A stretch of 64,000 nt of DNA from a bacterium. GTDB lineage: Bacteria; Myxococcota_A; Bradymonadia; UBA7976; UBA1532. Position numbers and translations under genes: made by a program. The first letter of the stretch is position 1. The number at the start of each line of letters is the position of its first letter. The notes under the pieces are model-generated. The model did no database searches and had not been told where the DNA came from. It saw only the letters and a program-made list of their open reading frames with translations. Of this stretch, positions 44,213 through 52,418 are shown one piece after another. The DNA is taken from positions 62,001-126,000 of the forward strand of contig JAUHXC010000002.1 of assembly GCA_030427205.1 (NCBI GenBank), read 5' to 3'.

Positions 44213-45409
44213 ATGCGCCACCGCCCGCTCCGACGACTCCGCCTGCCCGAACTCTTCGTCGCCTTCCTGACGGCCGCCTGCGCGTTCTCAGTGGCCGTGG
44301 CGGCACCGCCAGCAGCGGATGATGCGCGGATGATGCGGGCCGAAGCCGTCGCGGCCCTGCAGCAGGGTGATCGGTCGAAGGCGGTGACCTACGTGGAGGC
44401 AGCAGCCCGACTCGCGCCCGAGCCGGGGTTGTGGATGCTCGCCGGCGACTTGCAGGCCAGCCTCGATCGGCCAGCCGCCGCTTCGAAGGCCTGGGCGAGC
44501 GGCCTCGAACTGGCGCCGTCCGATCCGGACTTGCTCGATCGGGCGGCGTGGATGGCTGCGCACATCGGTGATTGGTCCCGGGCTGCCGCGCTGCAGGGCC
44601 GTCTCGTCGCCGTGCTCGCCGAGCGCGCCGCCGTCGAGCCAGATGGCGTCCGGTTGGACATGCTCGCCGGTACCCGGTCGAGCCACGCGCACAGCCACCG
44701 GCGGCATCTGGCGCGTCTGTCGACGGTGGCCGTCCTCGCCGGGGACTACACGACCGGAGAATCGGCGGCGCGGGCCCTCGTCACCGCCGATCGCAAGTCG
44801 ACCGACGGGCACCTCGCGCTGGGATACGTATTCTTGCAGGCTCGGGAGTTCGACACCGCCGCCGAGGCGTATCTCGAGGTGCTCGCCCTCGAGCCGGACA
44901 ATACGATCGCGCTCAACAACCTCGGCACCATCTTCTACATGCAGCGGGATCTGAAGGGGGCGGGTGCCCAGTTCGAGGCGGTGCTCGGCAGCGCCGAGCG
45001 GAATGCTCACGCCGAGAGCATCGCCCTCGCCAACCTCGGTGAATTGCACCAGATCGAAGCCCGCTACGACGACGCCGAGTATCTCTACGCGCAGGCCGTC
45101 GAAGCGTTCCCGGCCGGTGCGTGGTCCTATATGGGCCGCGCTGCGCTGCTCGACGTCACCGGGCGCTACGACGCGGCCCTCGACGCGATGATCGATGGGT
45201 GGGAACGCGATACCAACCGCCTCACCCGGCTGAACATGCACTTCTTCCAGCCCGAATGGGCCTGGCAGCGCGACGCCCTGATCGCCGAGATCGAGGGGCG
45301 CTGGGACGACGCCGCCAAGCTCTGGTCGATGGTGCGTGACGGCGATGTCTCCGCTCTGCGTCGCTCGGCCGAGCACCACCTGCACAGCATCGAGCTGTTG
45401 ACCCGCTGA
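44213..45409 (+). CDS. Exported TPR protein
   Basis: 398 residues from ATG 44213, chosen over TTG 44207 because GAGG is six bases upstream. Signal peptide to about residue 31 (FSVAVAA). Then come helical repeats of TPR type (GHLALGYVFLQAREFDTAAEAYLEVLALEPDN, split here: GHLALGYVFLQAREF and AYLEVLALEPDNTIALNN). No lipobox. Probably a periplasmic scaffold; partner unknown. The 273 bases upstream contain no convincing promoter or gene. Confidence 0.75.
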   Translation: MRHRPLRRLRLPELFVAFLTAACAFSVAVAAPPAADDARMMRAEAVAALQQGDRSKAVTYVEAAARLAPEPGLWMLAGDLQASLDRPAAASKAWASGLELAPSDPDLLDRAAWMAAHIGDWSRAAALQGRLVAVLAERAAVEPDGVRLDMLAGTRSSHAHSHRRHLARLSTVAVLAGDYTTGESAARALVTADRKSTDGHLALGYVFLQAREFDTAAEAYLEVLALEPDNTIALNNLGTIFYMQRDLKGAGAQFEAVLGSAERNAHAESIALANLGELHQIEARYDDAEYLYAQAVEAFPAGAWSYMGRAALLDVTGRYDAALDAMIDGWERDTNRLTRLNMHFFQPEWAWQRDALIAEIEGRWDDAAKLWSMVRDGDVSALRRSAEHHLHSIELLTR

Positions 45410-45431
45410 GGTCTGACCGAGCCCGTTGGGG

Positions 45432-46280
45432 TCAGGCCAGGATGCTCGTCCGCTGGGCGTCGTCGCCGTCGTGCACGTGCGCCTTGGCCTGGACCCAGAT
45501 CGCCTCGAGTGGGTTCGACCGGTGCATGTCGGGTACACAGGCGAGATACACCAGAGCACCACAGCCTGCGTCCAACGCGGCCTGCGAGGCCGCCGTCAGG
45601 GCGTCGTCGTCGGCGACGAGCAGGGCGATCGATACGCGCGCCCGATGGCGGGTCGGTGCGACCCCGCGCGCGGAGAGGTGGCCTTGCAACTCCTGCTCGA
45701 TGTGAGCCGCAGGGCGTGAGGCCCAGGTGCGCCAGGCGCCGAGCCGGTGCGCCAGACCCGCGACGTCATCCGGCTGCGGGATATCGAGAAGCAGCACCCG
45801 GCGGAACAGGCGGGACGGCATGTCGACGACGACCAACGCGTCGGGCAGATGACCTGCTCCCTGCGGGGCGGCCTCCACGATGGGCAGCTCGATGCCTGGA
45901 TGGCGGCCGGCTTCGGCGAGCCTGACGAGCACATCCGCCCGATTCACCGCCCAGTCCAGCGGTCGATCGACCACCGCGTCGAGCGGCCGGGCGACGATGC
46001 CCGATTCTGCGAGACGTGCGACCCCCCGCGACGCGACCACATGGGCCATCGCCGGTTGACCGGTATCCGCAGGCAGCGGGCGTCTCTCCAGATAGCCGTG
46101 GTGGAACAGCTTCATCGCCCGCTCGGCGGCCGTCTTGTACGAGGGAAAGTGCAGTCGCCGGATGTGGTCGACGAGGCAGGGGCCGAAGCGTTCGACATCG
46201 CGCAGGATGGCGTCGTCCCGCCGGGTCAGCCGCAGCGGGGGCAGGGCCTCGGTGCTGCGTCGGAATCGTGAACGCGCCAC
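45432..46280 (-). CDS. Replication-relaxation-family winged-helix protein
   Basis: 282 residues from GTG 46280 with an excellent AGGAGGTG site. The N-terminal 90 residues fit the replication-relaxation winged helix: LTRRDDAILRDVERFG, IRRLHFPSYKTAAERAMKLF and HHGYLERRPL. Then comes WAVNRADVLVRL and a PDALVVVD strand, the typical second half. In Gram-positive plasmids and integrative elements this family is linked to replication or conjugative transfer. Here no relaxase, integrase or partitioning gene is near, so it is either a domesticated regulator or a leftover of an element that sat next to the tRNA-Cys gene. Confidence 0.55.
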   Translation of the reverse strand: MARSRFRRSTEALPPLRLTRRDDAILRDVERFGPCLVDHIRRLHFPSYKTAAERAMKLFHHGYLERRPLPADTGQPAMAHVVASRGVARLAESGIVARPLDAVVDRPLDWAVNRADVLVRLAEAGRHPGIELPIVEAAPQGAGHLPDALVVVDMPSRLFRRVLLLDIPQPDDVAGLAHRLGAWRTWASRPAAHIEQELQGHLSARGVAPTRHRARVSIALLVADDDALTAASQAALDAGCGALVYLACVPDMHRSNPLEAIWVQAKAHVHDGDDAQRTSILA

Positions 46281-46390
46281 GGCACCTCCTCGGTCGGCGC
46301 AGCCCCCTCGATACCGCTTCGGCTTTGGAGATGGAAGAGGACAGTGTCGGCGGGCGCCCGGGGCGCGCCGCGGATGGTGGGCACGAAAAG

Positions 46391-46422
46391 AAAAACCCGA
46401 GATGCGATTGCATCTCGGGTTT
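46391..46422 (-). terminator. Rho-independent terminator of tRNA-Cys
   Basis: Perfect 13-base stem (AAACCCGAGATGC with GCATCTCGGGTTT, 46393-46405 and 46410-46422) and a 4-base loop. On the minus strand it is followed by a T-rich tail (TTTTTCTTTTC), just after the tRNA 3' end. Confidence 0.9.
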
Positions 46423-46425
46423 GGG

Positions 46426-46497
<72 letters not shown>

Positions 46498-46511
46498 TGA
46501 CGCGGTCGACA

Positions 46512-46540
46512 TAACTAGGGCACCGCGGCCCGCCTGTCAA
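46512..46540 (-). promoter_or_regulatory. Sigma-70-type promoter of tRNA-Cys
   Basis: On the minus strand TTGACA (46540-46535), a 17-base spacer and TAGTTA (46517-46512) lie 15 bases before the tRNA 5' end. The -35 is perfect and the spacing ideal. Confidence 0.75.
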
Positions 46541-46558
46541 CACCTCTTCGAGCGCAGA

Positions 46559-46930
46559 TCAGAAAAAGCGGTCGACGAAGTCGGGCAGCCGGGTGACGTC
46601 CATCGACTTGCAGAAATAACCGTTGACGTCCTTGGCGTGGCACAGCTTCTCGAGCTCTTCGGCGGCCATGTCCGAGTAGAGCACGATGACCAGGTCTTCG
46701 TGGTCTCGCGAGTTGCGGATCTGATCCAGCAGATCGTCGGCGGCAAGACGCGGCATGCCGATGTCGATGAGCAGGACATCGGGCATCTCGTAGTCGAGCT
46801 TGGCGATGCAGCCGTGGGGAGCCGACATCTTCACGACTTCGTAGCCGTGCGCGACCAGGAGTTCTTCGGCGATCATGAGGCTGATGATGTTGTCATCGAG
46901 CACCATGACCTTGCGCTTTTCGCCGGGCAT
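46559..46930 (-). CDS. Single-domain response regulator (receiver only)
   Basis: 123 residues from ATG 46930. CheY-like receiver: acidic pair Asp12-Asp13 (VMVLDDN), phospho-acceptor Asp56 (VLLIDIGMP) and conserved Lys near residue 109 (GYFCKSMD). No output domain, so it should relay phosphate or bind a partner. There is no ribosome site. A good promoter ends exactly seven bases before the ATG, so the mRNA probably begins at the start codon (leaderless). No kinase gene is adjacent. Confidence 0.88.
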   Translation of the reverse strand: MPGEKRKVMVLDDNIISLMIAEELLVAHGYEVVKMSAPHGCIAKLDYEMPDVLLIDIGMPRLAADDLLDQIRNSRDHEDLVIVLYSDMAAEELEKLCHAKDVNGYFCKSMDVTRLPDFVDRFF

Positions 46931-46937
46931 AAAGCCG

Positions 46938-46965
46938 ATTATTGTGCCCGGCCGCCACAAGTCAA
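46938..46965 (-). promoter_or_regulatory. Sigma-70-type promoter of the response regulator
   Basis: Minus strand: TTGACT (46965-46960), a 16-base spacer, then AATAAT (46943-46938). Seven bases (CGGCTTT) separate the -10 from the ATG at 46930, which puts the expected +1 on the A of the start codon. Confidence 0.65.
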
Positions 46966-47047
46966 CGTTACGGCACGATCCTTCGGTGGTTGAGGTATCG
47001 TGCCAGACCCCGCGCGCGTCGAGGCGCCGGGTCCGAGGAGGTCTCGA

Positions 47048-48085
47048 TTGAGGGCGTTCGCGCTCAAGTACGTGCTCTCGATCGCCTTGGGGGCCGTGCT
47101 GGTCTGGCTGGCGTTTCGCGGCGAGGATTGGAGCGATTTCGGGCAACGCCTGGCCGCTGTCGACCCGGTGCCCGTCGTCGGGTATGTCGTGCTCTTCGCC
47201 GTGGCCCACGTGCTGCGTATCGTGCGTTGGGGTGTCCTGGTCAGGGCCCTCGGGCCGATCCGCTGGCGCGACGTCTTCAGCGCGGGCGCCGTTGGCTACA
47301 TGTGCATCATCGTCTTCCCGCTGAGGCTCGGCGAGTTCGTCCGGCCGTACCTCGTGCGGGGCAAGGCCGGTATCACGGCGTCGGGCGCGTTGGCGACGGT
47401 CGTCGTCGAGCGGGTCATCGACGGTCTGCTCTTCGTCGCCCTCTTCTTCACCTTCATCTCGTTGCTGCCCCCTTCGGGGCACTCGGCCGTCGCCGCCGTC
47501 AAGCTCAGCGCGTGGCTGGCCGGCGCGGTCTTCCTGGGCGCGCTGATCGTCCTGCTCGCTGCCTATTGGCGTCGCGCCCGGACCGTCGCCGTGCTCGAGT
47601 CCTTGGGGAACCGGATCCACCGGGGCCTGACGGCCAAGGCCCTCGGCCTGCTGGACGCCTTCCTGGACGGGCTCGCCGTCTTGCCCGATCACCGGCGCCT
47701 GCTGGGTTTTCTCGCCTTCACGATCGTCTACTGGATCGCCTTGGGGGTCGGCATGCGGTTGATGGCGCTGGGCACCCACATCCCCGACCTGTCGTGGATC
47801 GGCGGCTTCGCCCTGCTGACGGTGCTGACCGTCGGCATCATGGTCCCGGCCGGCCCGGGCTTCACCGGCACGTTCGAACTGGCGTTGAAGGGCGGGTTCG
47901 CGCTGCTGGTTCTCTCGCCGTCGAGCATGGAGAACGTGGCGCTGTACACCATCATGCTGCACGTGGCCCAGCTCGTGGTGCAGGTCGGTTTCGGCGCGCT
48001 GTGGCTGATCACGGGCCAGGTACGGCTGGGGCGACTGGTCGAGGCCGGTGGCGGGCCGGTACATCCAGGCGGGGGCGGCGATTGA
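47048..48085 (+). CDS. Flippase-like/LPG-synthase-type integral membrane protein
   Basis: 345 residues from TTG 47048, which has GAGGAGG six bases upstream; GTG 47000 with a weaker site would add 16 residues. About eight transmembrane helices. It matches the lysylphosphatidylglycerol synthase transmembrane/UPF0104 'flippase-like' family: VLRIVRWGVLVRAL, FPLRLGEFVRPYLV, VVVERVIDGLLF and PAGPGFTGTFE are typical. No catalytic synthase domain follows, so it probably moves a lipid or lipid-linked molecule across the inner membrane; the substrate is unknown. Confidence 0.85.
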   Translation: MRAFALKYVLSIALGAVLVWLAFRGEDWSDFGQRLAAVDPVPVVGYVVLFAVAHVLRIVRWGVLVRALGPIRWRDVFSAGAVGYMCIIVFPLRLGEFVRPYLVRGKAGITASGALATVVVERVIDGLLFVALFFTFISLLPPSGHSAVAAVKLSAWLAGAVFLGALIVLLAAYWRRARTVAVLESLGNRIHRGLTAKALGLLDAFLDGLAVLPDHRRLLGFLAFTIVYWIALGVGMRLMALGTHIPDLSWIGGFALLTVLTVGIMVPAGPGFTGTFELALKGGFALLVLSPSSMENVALYTIMLHVAQLVVQVGFGALWLITGQVRLGRLVEAGGGPVHPGGGGD

Positions 48086-48111
48086 CTCTCACGGTGCGGC
48101 AGGGGTAGGTT
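48082..48111 (+). promoter_or_regulatory. Possible sigma-70-type promoter
   Basis: TTGACT (48082-48087), an 18-base spacer and TAGGTT (48106-48111) lie about 100 bases before the VWA lipoprotein gene. The -35 is good, the -10 weak but common in GC-rich genomes. Confidence 0.4.
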
Positions 48112-48216
48112 GACGCCGGTGCGCCGCCTGCCTCGGCAGGTGCTCCGCGCGGTCGGATCCCGAGGTCGATGATCGACCCGGCTCCCGCCGATATCGAACC
48201 GGACGAGGGTGACGCG

Positions 48217-50250
48217 ATGACGAAGCGCTGGCATGTTCCCGTTGTGGGCGGTCTATCGGTGGGCGGTCTGGGCACGATCGGGGTCCTGACGTTGGCGATG
48301 CTCGCCGGCTGCAATCAGAATCCGCTGCAGGAGCTCGACGAGACGGTCACGGCGGTCAACCGGCAGGAGAACCGCCTGCCGGCCAAGACGAAGATCGACT
48401 TCCTGTTCGTCATCGACAACTCCGGTTCGATGTGTGAGGAGCAGGACAACCTGACCCGGAACTTCGACGCCTTCTCGAGCTTCCTCTTCGAGGAGCTCGG
48501 CGCGTCCGCCGACTACCGGATCGCCGTCACGAGCACCGACATGAACCCCGACAACGGGGATCGGGGCCGCTTCCTCAACGAGCCCGCGTTGCCGGTGCCC
48601 TCGCTCAACTGTATCGACGAGCAGGGCAACCCCAACGTGCCGAATACGATGGATTGCCAGGAGCTCGTCATGAACGGCGAGCTGGACCCGATCATCAAGT
48701 CGGGCGCCGAGGGCAACATCGGGACGAACTGCAACGCCGCCGACCCGGCTCAGCAGGCGCAGTGTGCCAAGGACGATCTCGAGCGCAAGTTCCGCTGCCT
48801 GGCGACCCTCGGCACGCAGGGCGACGGTTTCGAGAAGGGGCTCGAGGCGCTGCGGGTCGCGTTGTCGTGTGATGGCCCCAACGGGCCGACCTACAGCCAG
48901 GAGGGGCAGCTGGTCGACCCCGGACAGTTCGGTTCGTGCTGCGTGCCGGTCGACGAGCGGGGGCGGCGCGTGCTGCGCTACAACCCCGCCTGCGAGATCG
49001 CCGAGAACGACGCCGAGCCCGAGTTCCTTCGCCCCGACGCGGTGCTGGTGGTCATCATCGTCAGCGACGAGGACGACTGCAGCGACCCGATCACCAACCC
49101 CGCGGCCAGCCGCCGGGCCATCTGCAAGTACGCCACCACCGACGCCGACGGCAACGGCATCCCCGATGGTTTCAACGACCCGGACCTGTGCGGCAGCCGC
49201 ACCCCGGCCGAATGCTATCGGGCCGAGTGCGGAGAACTCAGCCCCGAAGAGTGCCGAGACCAGCGCTGCGAGATTCCGCGGACGCAGAACAACAGCTGCG
49301 AGTGGTACCGCTCCGACCTTACGCCGGTGCAGGACTACTATCGCTTCCTCACCAGCCTCAAGGCGCGCCCGCTCGAGCAGCTGGTCGTCGCGACCATCGT
49401 CGGCTCCCGGGACTACACGACGCCCACGGCCTTCGAGATCAACTACAACCAGGGCCGCACGAACCCCGAGTGTCTGATGGCCGACGGGGACGACCAGGTC
49501 CCCGTCACCACGGACGCCTGCTGCCCGAACGGGCGCTGCACCGGCGACATCGCCACCTCGTGTGAGTCCGAGAACGGCGAGGCCTTCGCCGGTCGACGCT
49601 ATCTGGAGTTGGCCGAGACCCTCGGCGACAACGGGATCGGTTGCCCGCCGCCGCCGGCCGGGCTGCCGGCCGACGCTCAGCGGGTCGTCGCGTGCGCCAA
49701 TACGCCCCGCGACGGCGCTTGCCAGTACCAGAACGATGTCGACGAAGTCGTGCAGGGGCAGTGCCGCCCGGTCGAAGGGGAGGGGACCCTCGTCTGCACC
49801 GAGTGCGTGACGATCTGCGAGGACGACTTCGCCGGTCCACTCGGGGCGATCAAGGAGAAGGTGGCCCAGATCGTCGCGACCTACTGCCTCGACAAGCCGC
49901 CGGCGTGCCAGGTGGCCACCGAGGACGGTGGGACCCGCCCCTGCGAGACCGCCGAAGAGCGGGACTCTCCGGGCAACTACCCGATTCGCGTGCGGCAGCA
50001 GTGCCTGCTGACCGAAGATCAGGGAGGCCTGTGCCAGGAGCTTCTGCCGCCGACGGTGCTCGCCCGGGCCGATTGGACCCTGCGCCTCAATCAGGCGGGC
50101 TGCAACGGTGGCGCGTTGGTCCAGCTCAACGATCCGCCGCCCGCGGGCGCCGAGGTCTTCGTCGAGTTCCTCGTCGAGGTCGCCGACGAGGTCGGCGCGG
50201 GCCCTGCCGTTGACGGTGGCGCGCCGCCGCCGGTGGATGCCGCGCCCTGA
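48217..50250 (+). CDS. VWA-domain, Cys-rich lipoprotein
   Basis: 677 residues from ATG 48217 (GAGGGT seven bases upstream); an ATG at 48169 would add 16 non-hydrophobic residues before the signal. Lipobox MLAGC (Cys32). VWA-type domain from about residue 58, with the metal motif DNSGS (67-71) and VVIIVSDEDDCSD as the central strand. Long Cys-containing insertions (more than 40 Cys in total) interrupt and follow it, implying many disulfides and therefore an extracellular position. Families like this occur in several copies in Myxococcota; function unknown, perhaps adhesion. Confidence 0.8.
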   Translation: MTKRWHVPVVGGLSVGGLGTIGVLTLAMLAGCNQNPLQELDETVTAVNRQENRLPAKTKIDFLFVIDNSGSMCEEQDNLTRNFDAFSSFLFEELGASADYRIAVTSTDMNPDNGDRGRFLNEPALPVPSLNCIDEQGNPNVPNTMDCQELVMNGELDPIIKSGAEGNIGTNCNAADPAQQAQCAKDDLERKFRCLATLGTQGDGFEKGLEALRVALSCDGPNGPTYSQEGQLVDPGQFGSCCVPVDERGRRVLRYNPACEIAENDAEPEFLRPDAVLVVIIVSDEDDCSDPITNPAASRRAICKYATTDADGNGIPDGFNDPDLCGSRTPAECYRAECGELSPEECRDQRCEIPRTQNNSCEWYRSDLTPVQDYYRFLTSLKARPLEQLVVATIVGSRDYTTPTAFEINYNQGRTNPECLMADGDDQVPVTTDACCPNGRCTGDIATSCESENGEAFAGRRYLELAETLGDNGIGCPPPPAGLPADAQRVVACANTPRDGACQYQNDVDEVVQGQCRPVEGEGTLVCTECVTICEDDFAGPLGAIKEKVAQIVATYCLDKPPACQVATEDGGTRPCETAEERDSPGNYPIRVRQQCLLTEDQGGLCQELLPPTVLARADWTLRLNQAGCNGGALVQLNDPPPAGAEVFVEFLVEVADEVGAGPAVDGGAPPPVDAAP

Positions 50251-50345
50251 CTCGCCGACGGTCTCGTCAGGGGCCGCGCTCTCTTCCTCACATCTCCACA
50301 CTGCCCGCGTCGCGGCGTCTCCGGGCGGCGCGCGCCTTCGATGAC

Positions 50346-51206
50346 ATGCAGGCCGATCACACCGACATCATCCTCGAAGAGCTCGCTCGACTGCGGGAAG
50401 AAGTCGTCAACACCCGCAATGTCAGCATCAAGACTGACAACCTGATCAAGAACCTCAGCTCCGAGGTCAAGGCGATCACCGACAAGCAGCAGCGGCAGGA
50501 TCGCCGCTCGCTGATCAACTCGATCGGGGCATACATCCTGTTCGTCGCGCTCATCGCGACCGGCCTGTACATGACCTTCGATGCCCGCCTCGAGAAGCAC
50601 GCAGCCGATCAGGCGCTCTTCGAGAAGAAAGAGGCCGGCTACAAGCGCGAAATCGCCGAGCTCAACGCAGAACTCGGCCGCTGGAAGCAGATCGAGCGGG
50701 AGTTGCTGGAGTTCGAGCGGCTGGTCCGGGATGGCAACAAAGAGCAGGCCGTCGCGAAGTTCAGCTCATTGCGGCGGGTCAGGTTCGCCGGGCTGCTCGA
50801 AGACCTCATCGTCCGCTTCAAGGCCGAGGTCGCCCGCGACAAGTACGACGCGGGGGTATCGCACTACGAGCAGGGCAACTTCGACAAAGCCGACGAGGCC
50901 TTCCTCAAGTCGCTGGAGTACAACGAAGAGCCCGAGTACCTCGGGGATCTGCTCTATCACCAGGGCATGGCCGGGCTGCGCATGAAGGACTTTCCCCGCG
51001 CGTCGGAGCTGCTCCAGCGATCGCTCGAGTTCAAGCATCCGCGGCGGGTCCTCGCAGATGCCCGGTACCATCTGGCCTATGCCTTCGACCGAATGGGCGA
51101 GAAGCGCACGGCCCGTGACCTCTACTACCGGTTCTTCAATCGCCACGAAGGCCACGTCTGGGCGCCGCGCGCCAAGCGCCGGTGGAAACAACTCCGCGGG
51201 GATTGA
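50346..51206 (+). CDS. Membrane protein with coiled coil and TPR-like domain
   Basis: 286 residues from ATG 50346; no good ribosome site. Residues 1-55 are helical and charged, a single transmembrane segment lies at 57-78 (LINSIGAYILFVALIATGLYM), and 82-150 is a coiled coil. TPR-like pairs follow from about 170 to 265 (GVSHYEQGNFDKADEAFLKSL, AGLRMKDFPRASELLQRSL). The layout resembles CpoB/YbgF-type envelope proteins or cytoskeletal adaptors, but no known family is certain. Confidence 0.7.
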   Translation: MQADHTDIILEELARLREEVVNTRNVSIKTDNLIKNLSSEVKAITDKQQRQDRRSLINSIGAYILFVALIATGLYMTFDARLEKHAADQALFEKKEAGYKREIAELNAELGRWKQIERELLEFERLVRDGNKEQAVAKFSSLRRVRFAGLLEDLIVRFKAEVARDKYDAGVSHYEQGNFDKADEAFLKSLEYNEEPEYLGDLLYHQGMAGLRMKDFPRASELLQRSLEFKHPRRVLADARYHLAYAFDRMGEKRTARDLYYRFFNRHEGHVWAPRAKRRWKQLRGD

Positions 51207-51244
51207 CCGGAGCCTGCCGCGCCGGCCGGCTGTGTGGGTGGTCA

Positions 51245-51258
51245 CGGCTCTAGAGCCG
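51245..51258. promoter_or_regulatory. 14-base palindrome between convergent genes
   Basis: CGGCTCTAGAGCCG is a perfect palindrome in the 56-base gap between two convergent genes. It could form a hairpin in both transcripts, but no T-tract follows on either strand, so a terminator role is uncertain. Confidence 0.35.
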
Positions 51259-51262
51259 GAAC

Positions 51263-51766
51263 CTACGGCGTGGCGGGCGAAGCGCTGTCCTCGGGCATGC
51301 CGCGCAGGGCATCGACCAGGCGGGCCCTCGATGGGCCGGCGATCTGCGTCAGGCTGCGCAGGGCCGTCTCATAACCCAGCCGGTGTCGTTCGAGGTGGTT
51401 CGCGAGGTCGGCGAGCTCGGCCTGCTGCGGGCTGCCCAGATCGCAGCGGCCTCGGATGGTCTGCAAGCGCCCGCGGAACCGGTCGGAGAACGCCTTCCAG
51501 CGAGATTCGCTCGTCGCCTCGTGTGCCACGAGCATCAGCGCCTGGCCGTTCTGCTCGAGTTCTACGAGCAGGTTCGTCAGAGCATCACGGCAGTCCGCGC
51601 CCGGCTCGTCGGGCAGGCTCTCTGTGGCCGGCGTCGGTGCGAAGAACGCGCCATAGGTGCCCGATACGGCGATGCTCGTGACGAAGCCGAGCACGAGCAC
51701 GCCATACAGGCCCTGAAAGATGCGCTTGAACAGCACCGGCTCGGTCAGAGCAGGTCGCTCACTCAT
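51263..51766 (-). CDS. Small membrane-anchored protein of unknown function
   Basis: 167 residues from the ATG that overlaps the SspB stop (ATGA, 51763-51766). One transmembrane segment at about 18-42 (GLYGVLVLGFVTSIAVSG), then a helical, periplasmic-looking domain with two Cys (Cys59 and about Cys108). No family recognised. Coupled translation with sspB suggests a common promoter; a functional tie is unproven. Confidence 0.65.
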   Translation of the reverse strand: MSERPALTEPVLFKRIFQGLYGVLVLGFVTSIAVSGTYGAFFAPTPATESLPDEPGADCRDALTNLLVELEQNGQALMLVAHEATSESRWKAFSDRFRGRLQTIRGRCDLGSPQQAELADLANHLERHRLGYETALRSLTQIAGPSRARLVDALRGMPEDSASPATP

Positions 51767-52239
51767 TCGTCGACCAGCCTCAAGGCAGGCCGCGCGCGCT
51801 GCTCGGCGGTCGGGCTCTCGTCCGGCTGCCCGGTCTCGGCGCTCGCTTCGGGGGCGGTCTCGGCCGGCTGCTCCCGGGCGCCCTCCGCCGGCTCGACGAT
51901 CGCGACCTCGGCGGGTACGGCGTCGGCGAAGACGAGGCGGGTGCCGTCTTCATGGCCGTACAGGCCGAAGACCGCTCCATATGGCACGACGCACAGGTAG
52001 CGCTCCCCGCCGAAAGACAGGCTGGCCTTCACCGACAGAGGCCCGATCTCGAAGGTCTCGAGCTGGAAGCGTCGACTCAGATTGAGCGGCACCGCGATCT
52101 GGCCCTGAAGGTGGGGGGGAAGGTCCACGCCGGGTCGGGCGGGGTTGACGTAGACCATGACTTTGCCGACTTCGAGCATCTCGATGAGCCGGGCGCGCTT
52201 CTCGCGCTCCTGCGGGTCGGGGAAACGAAACTCGCTCAT
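51763..52239 (-). CDS. sspB: SspB-like ClpXP adaptor
   Basis: 158 residues from ATG 52239. Residues 20-115 match the SspB fold: MVYVNPARPGVDLPPHLQG, VPLNLSRRF, SLSFGGERYLCVVPYGAV and FGLYGHEDGTRLVF. SspB binds ssrA-tagged peptides and delivers them to ClpXP. The tail is Glu/Pro-rich and ends RPALRLVDE, like the C-terminal motif (LRVVK-type) that docks on ClpX. It shares a promoter region with the divergent TPR gene at 52419. Confidence 0.85.
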   Translation of the reverse strand: MSEFRFPDPQEREKRARLIEMLEVGKVMVYVNPARPGVDLPPHLQGQIAVPLNLSRRFQLETFEIGPLSVKASLSFGGERYLCVVPYGAVFGLYGHEDGTRLVFADAVPAEVAIVEPAEGAREQPAETAPEASAETGQPDESPTAEQRARPALRLVDE

Positions 52240-52418
52240 CGCCTGCTCGGATGGCTCCCTGTGTTGCTGCCCACGATCGTGCGGGCATGTCCTTCGATGC
52301 ACGGCGTAGCACAAGCCGTTGCCTCGGTGAAAGACCCGGCGGTCGATGCTGGCCCTCGGCGAGTATTCGTGATACCTGCAAGAGACCGCCCCAATGGGGT
52401 CAGACCTCGATAGTCCGG

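Noticed and set aside
48253..50301. 682-residue minus-strand frame opposite the second VWA lipoprotein
   Set aside because: Shadow frame; the plus strand has signal peptide, MIDAS motif and Cys pattern.
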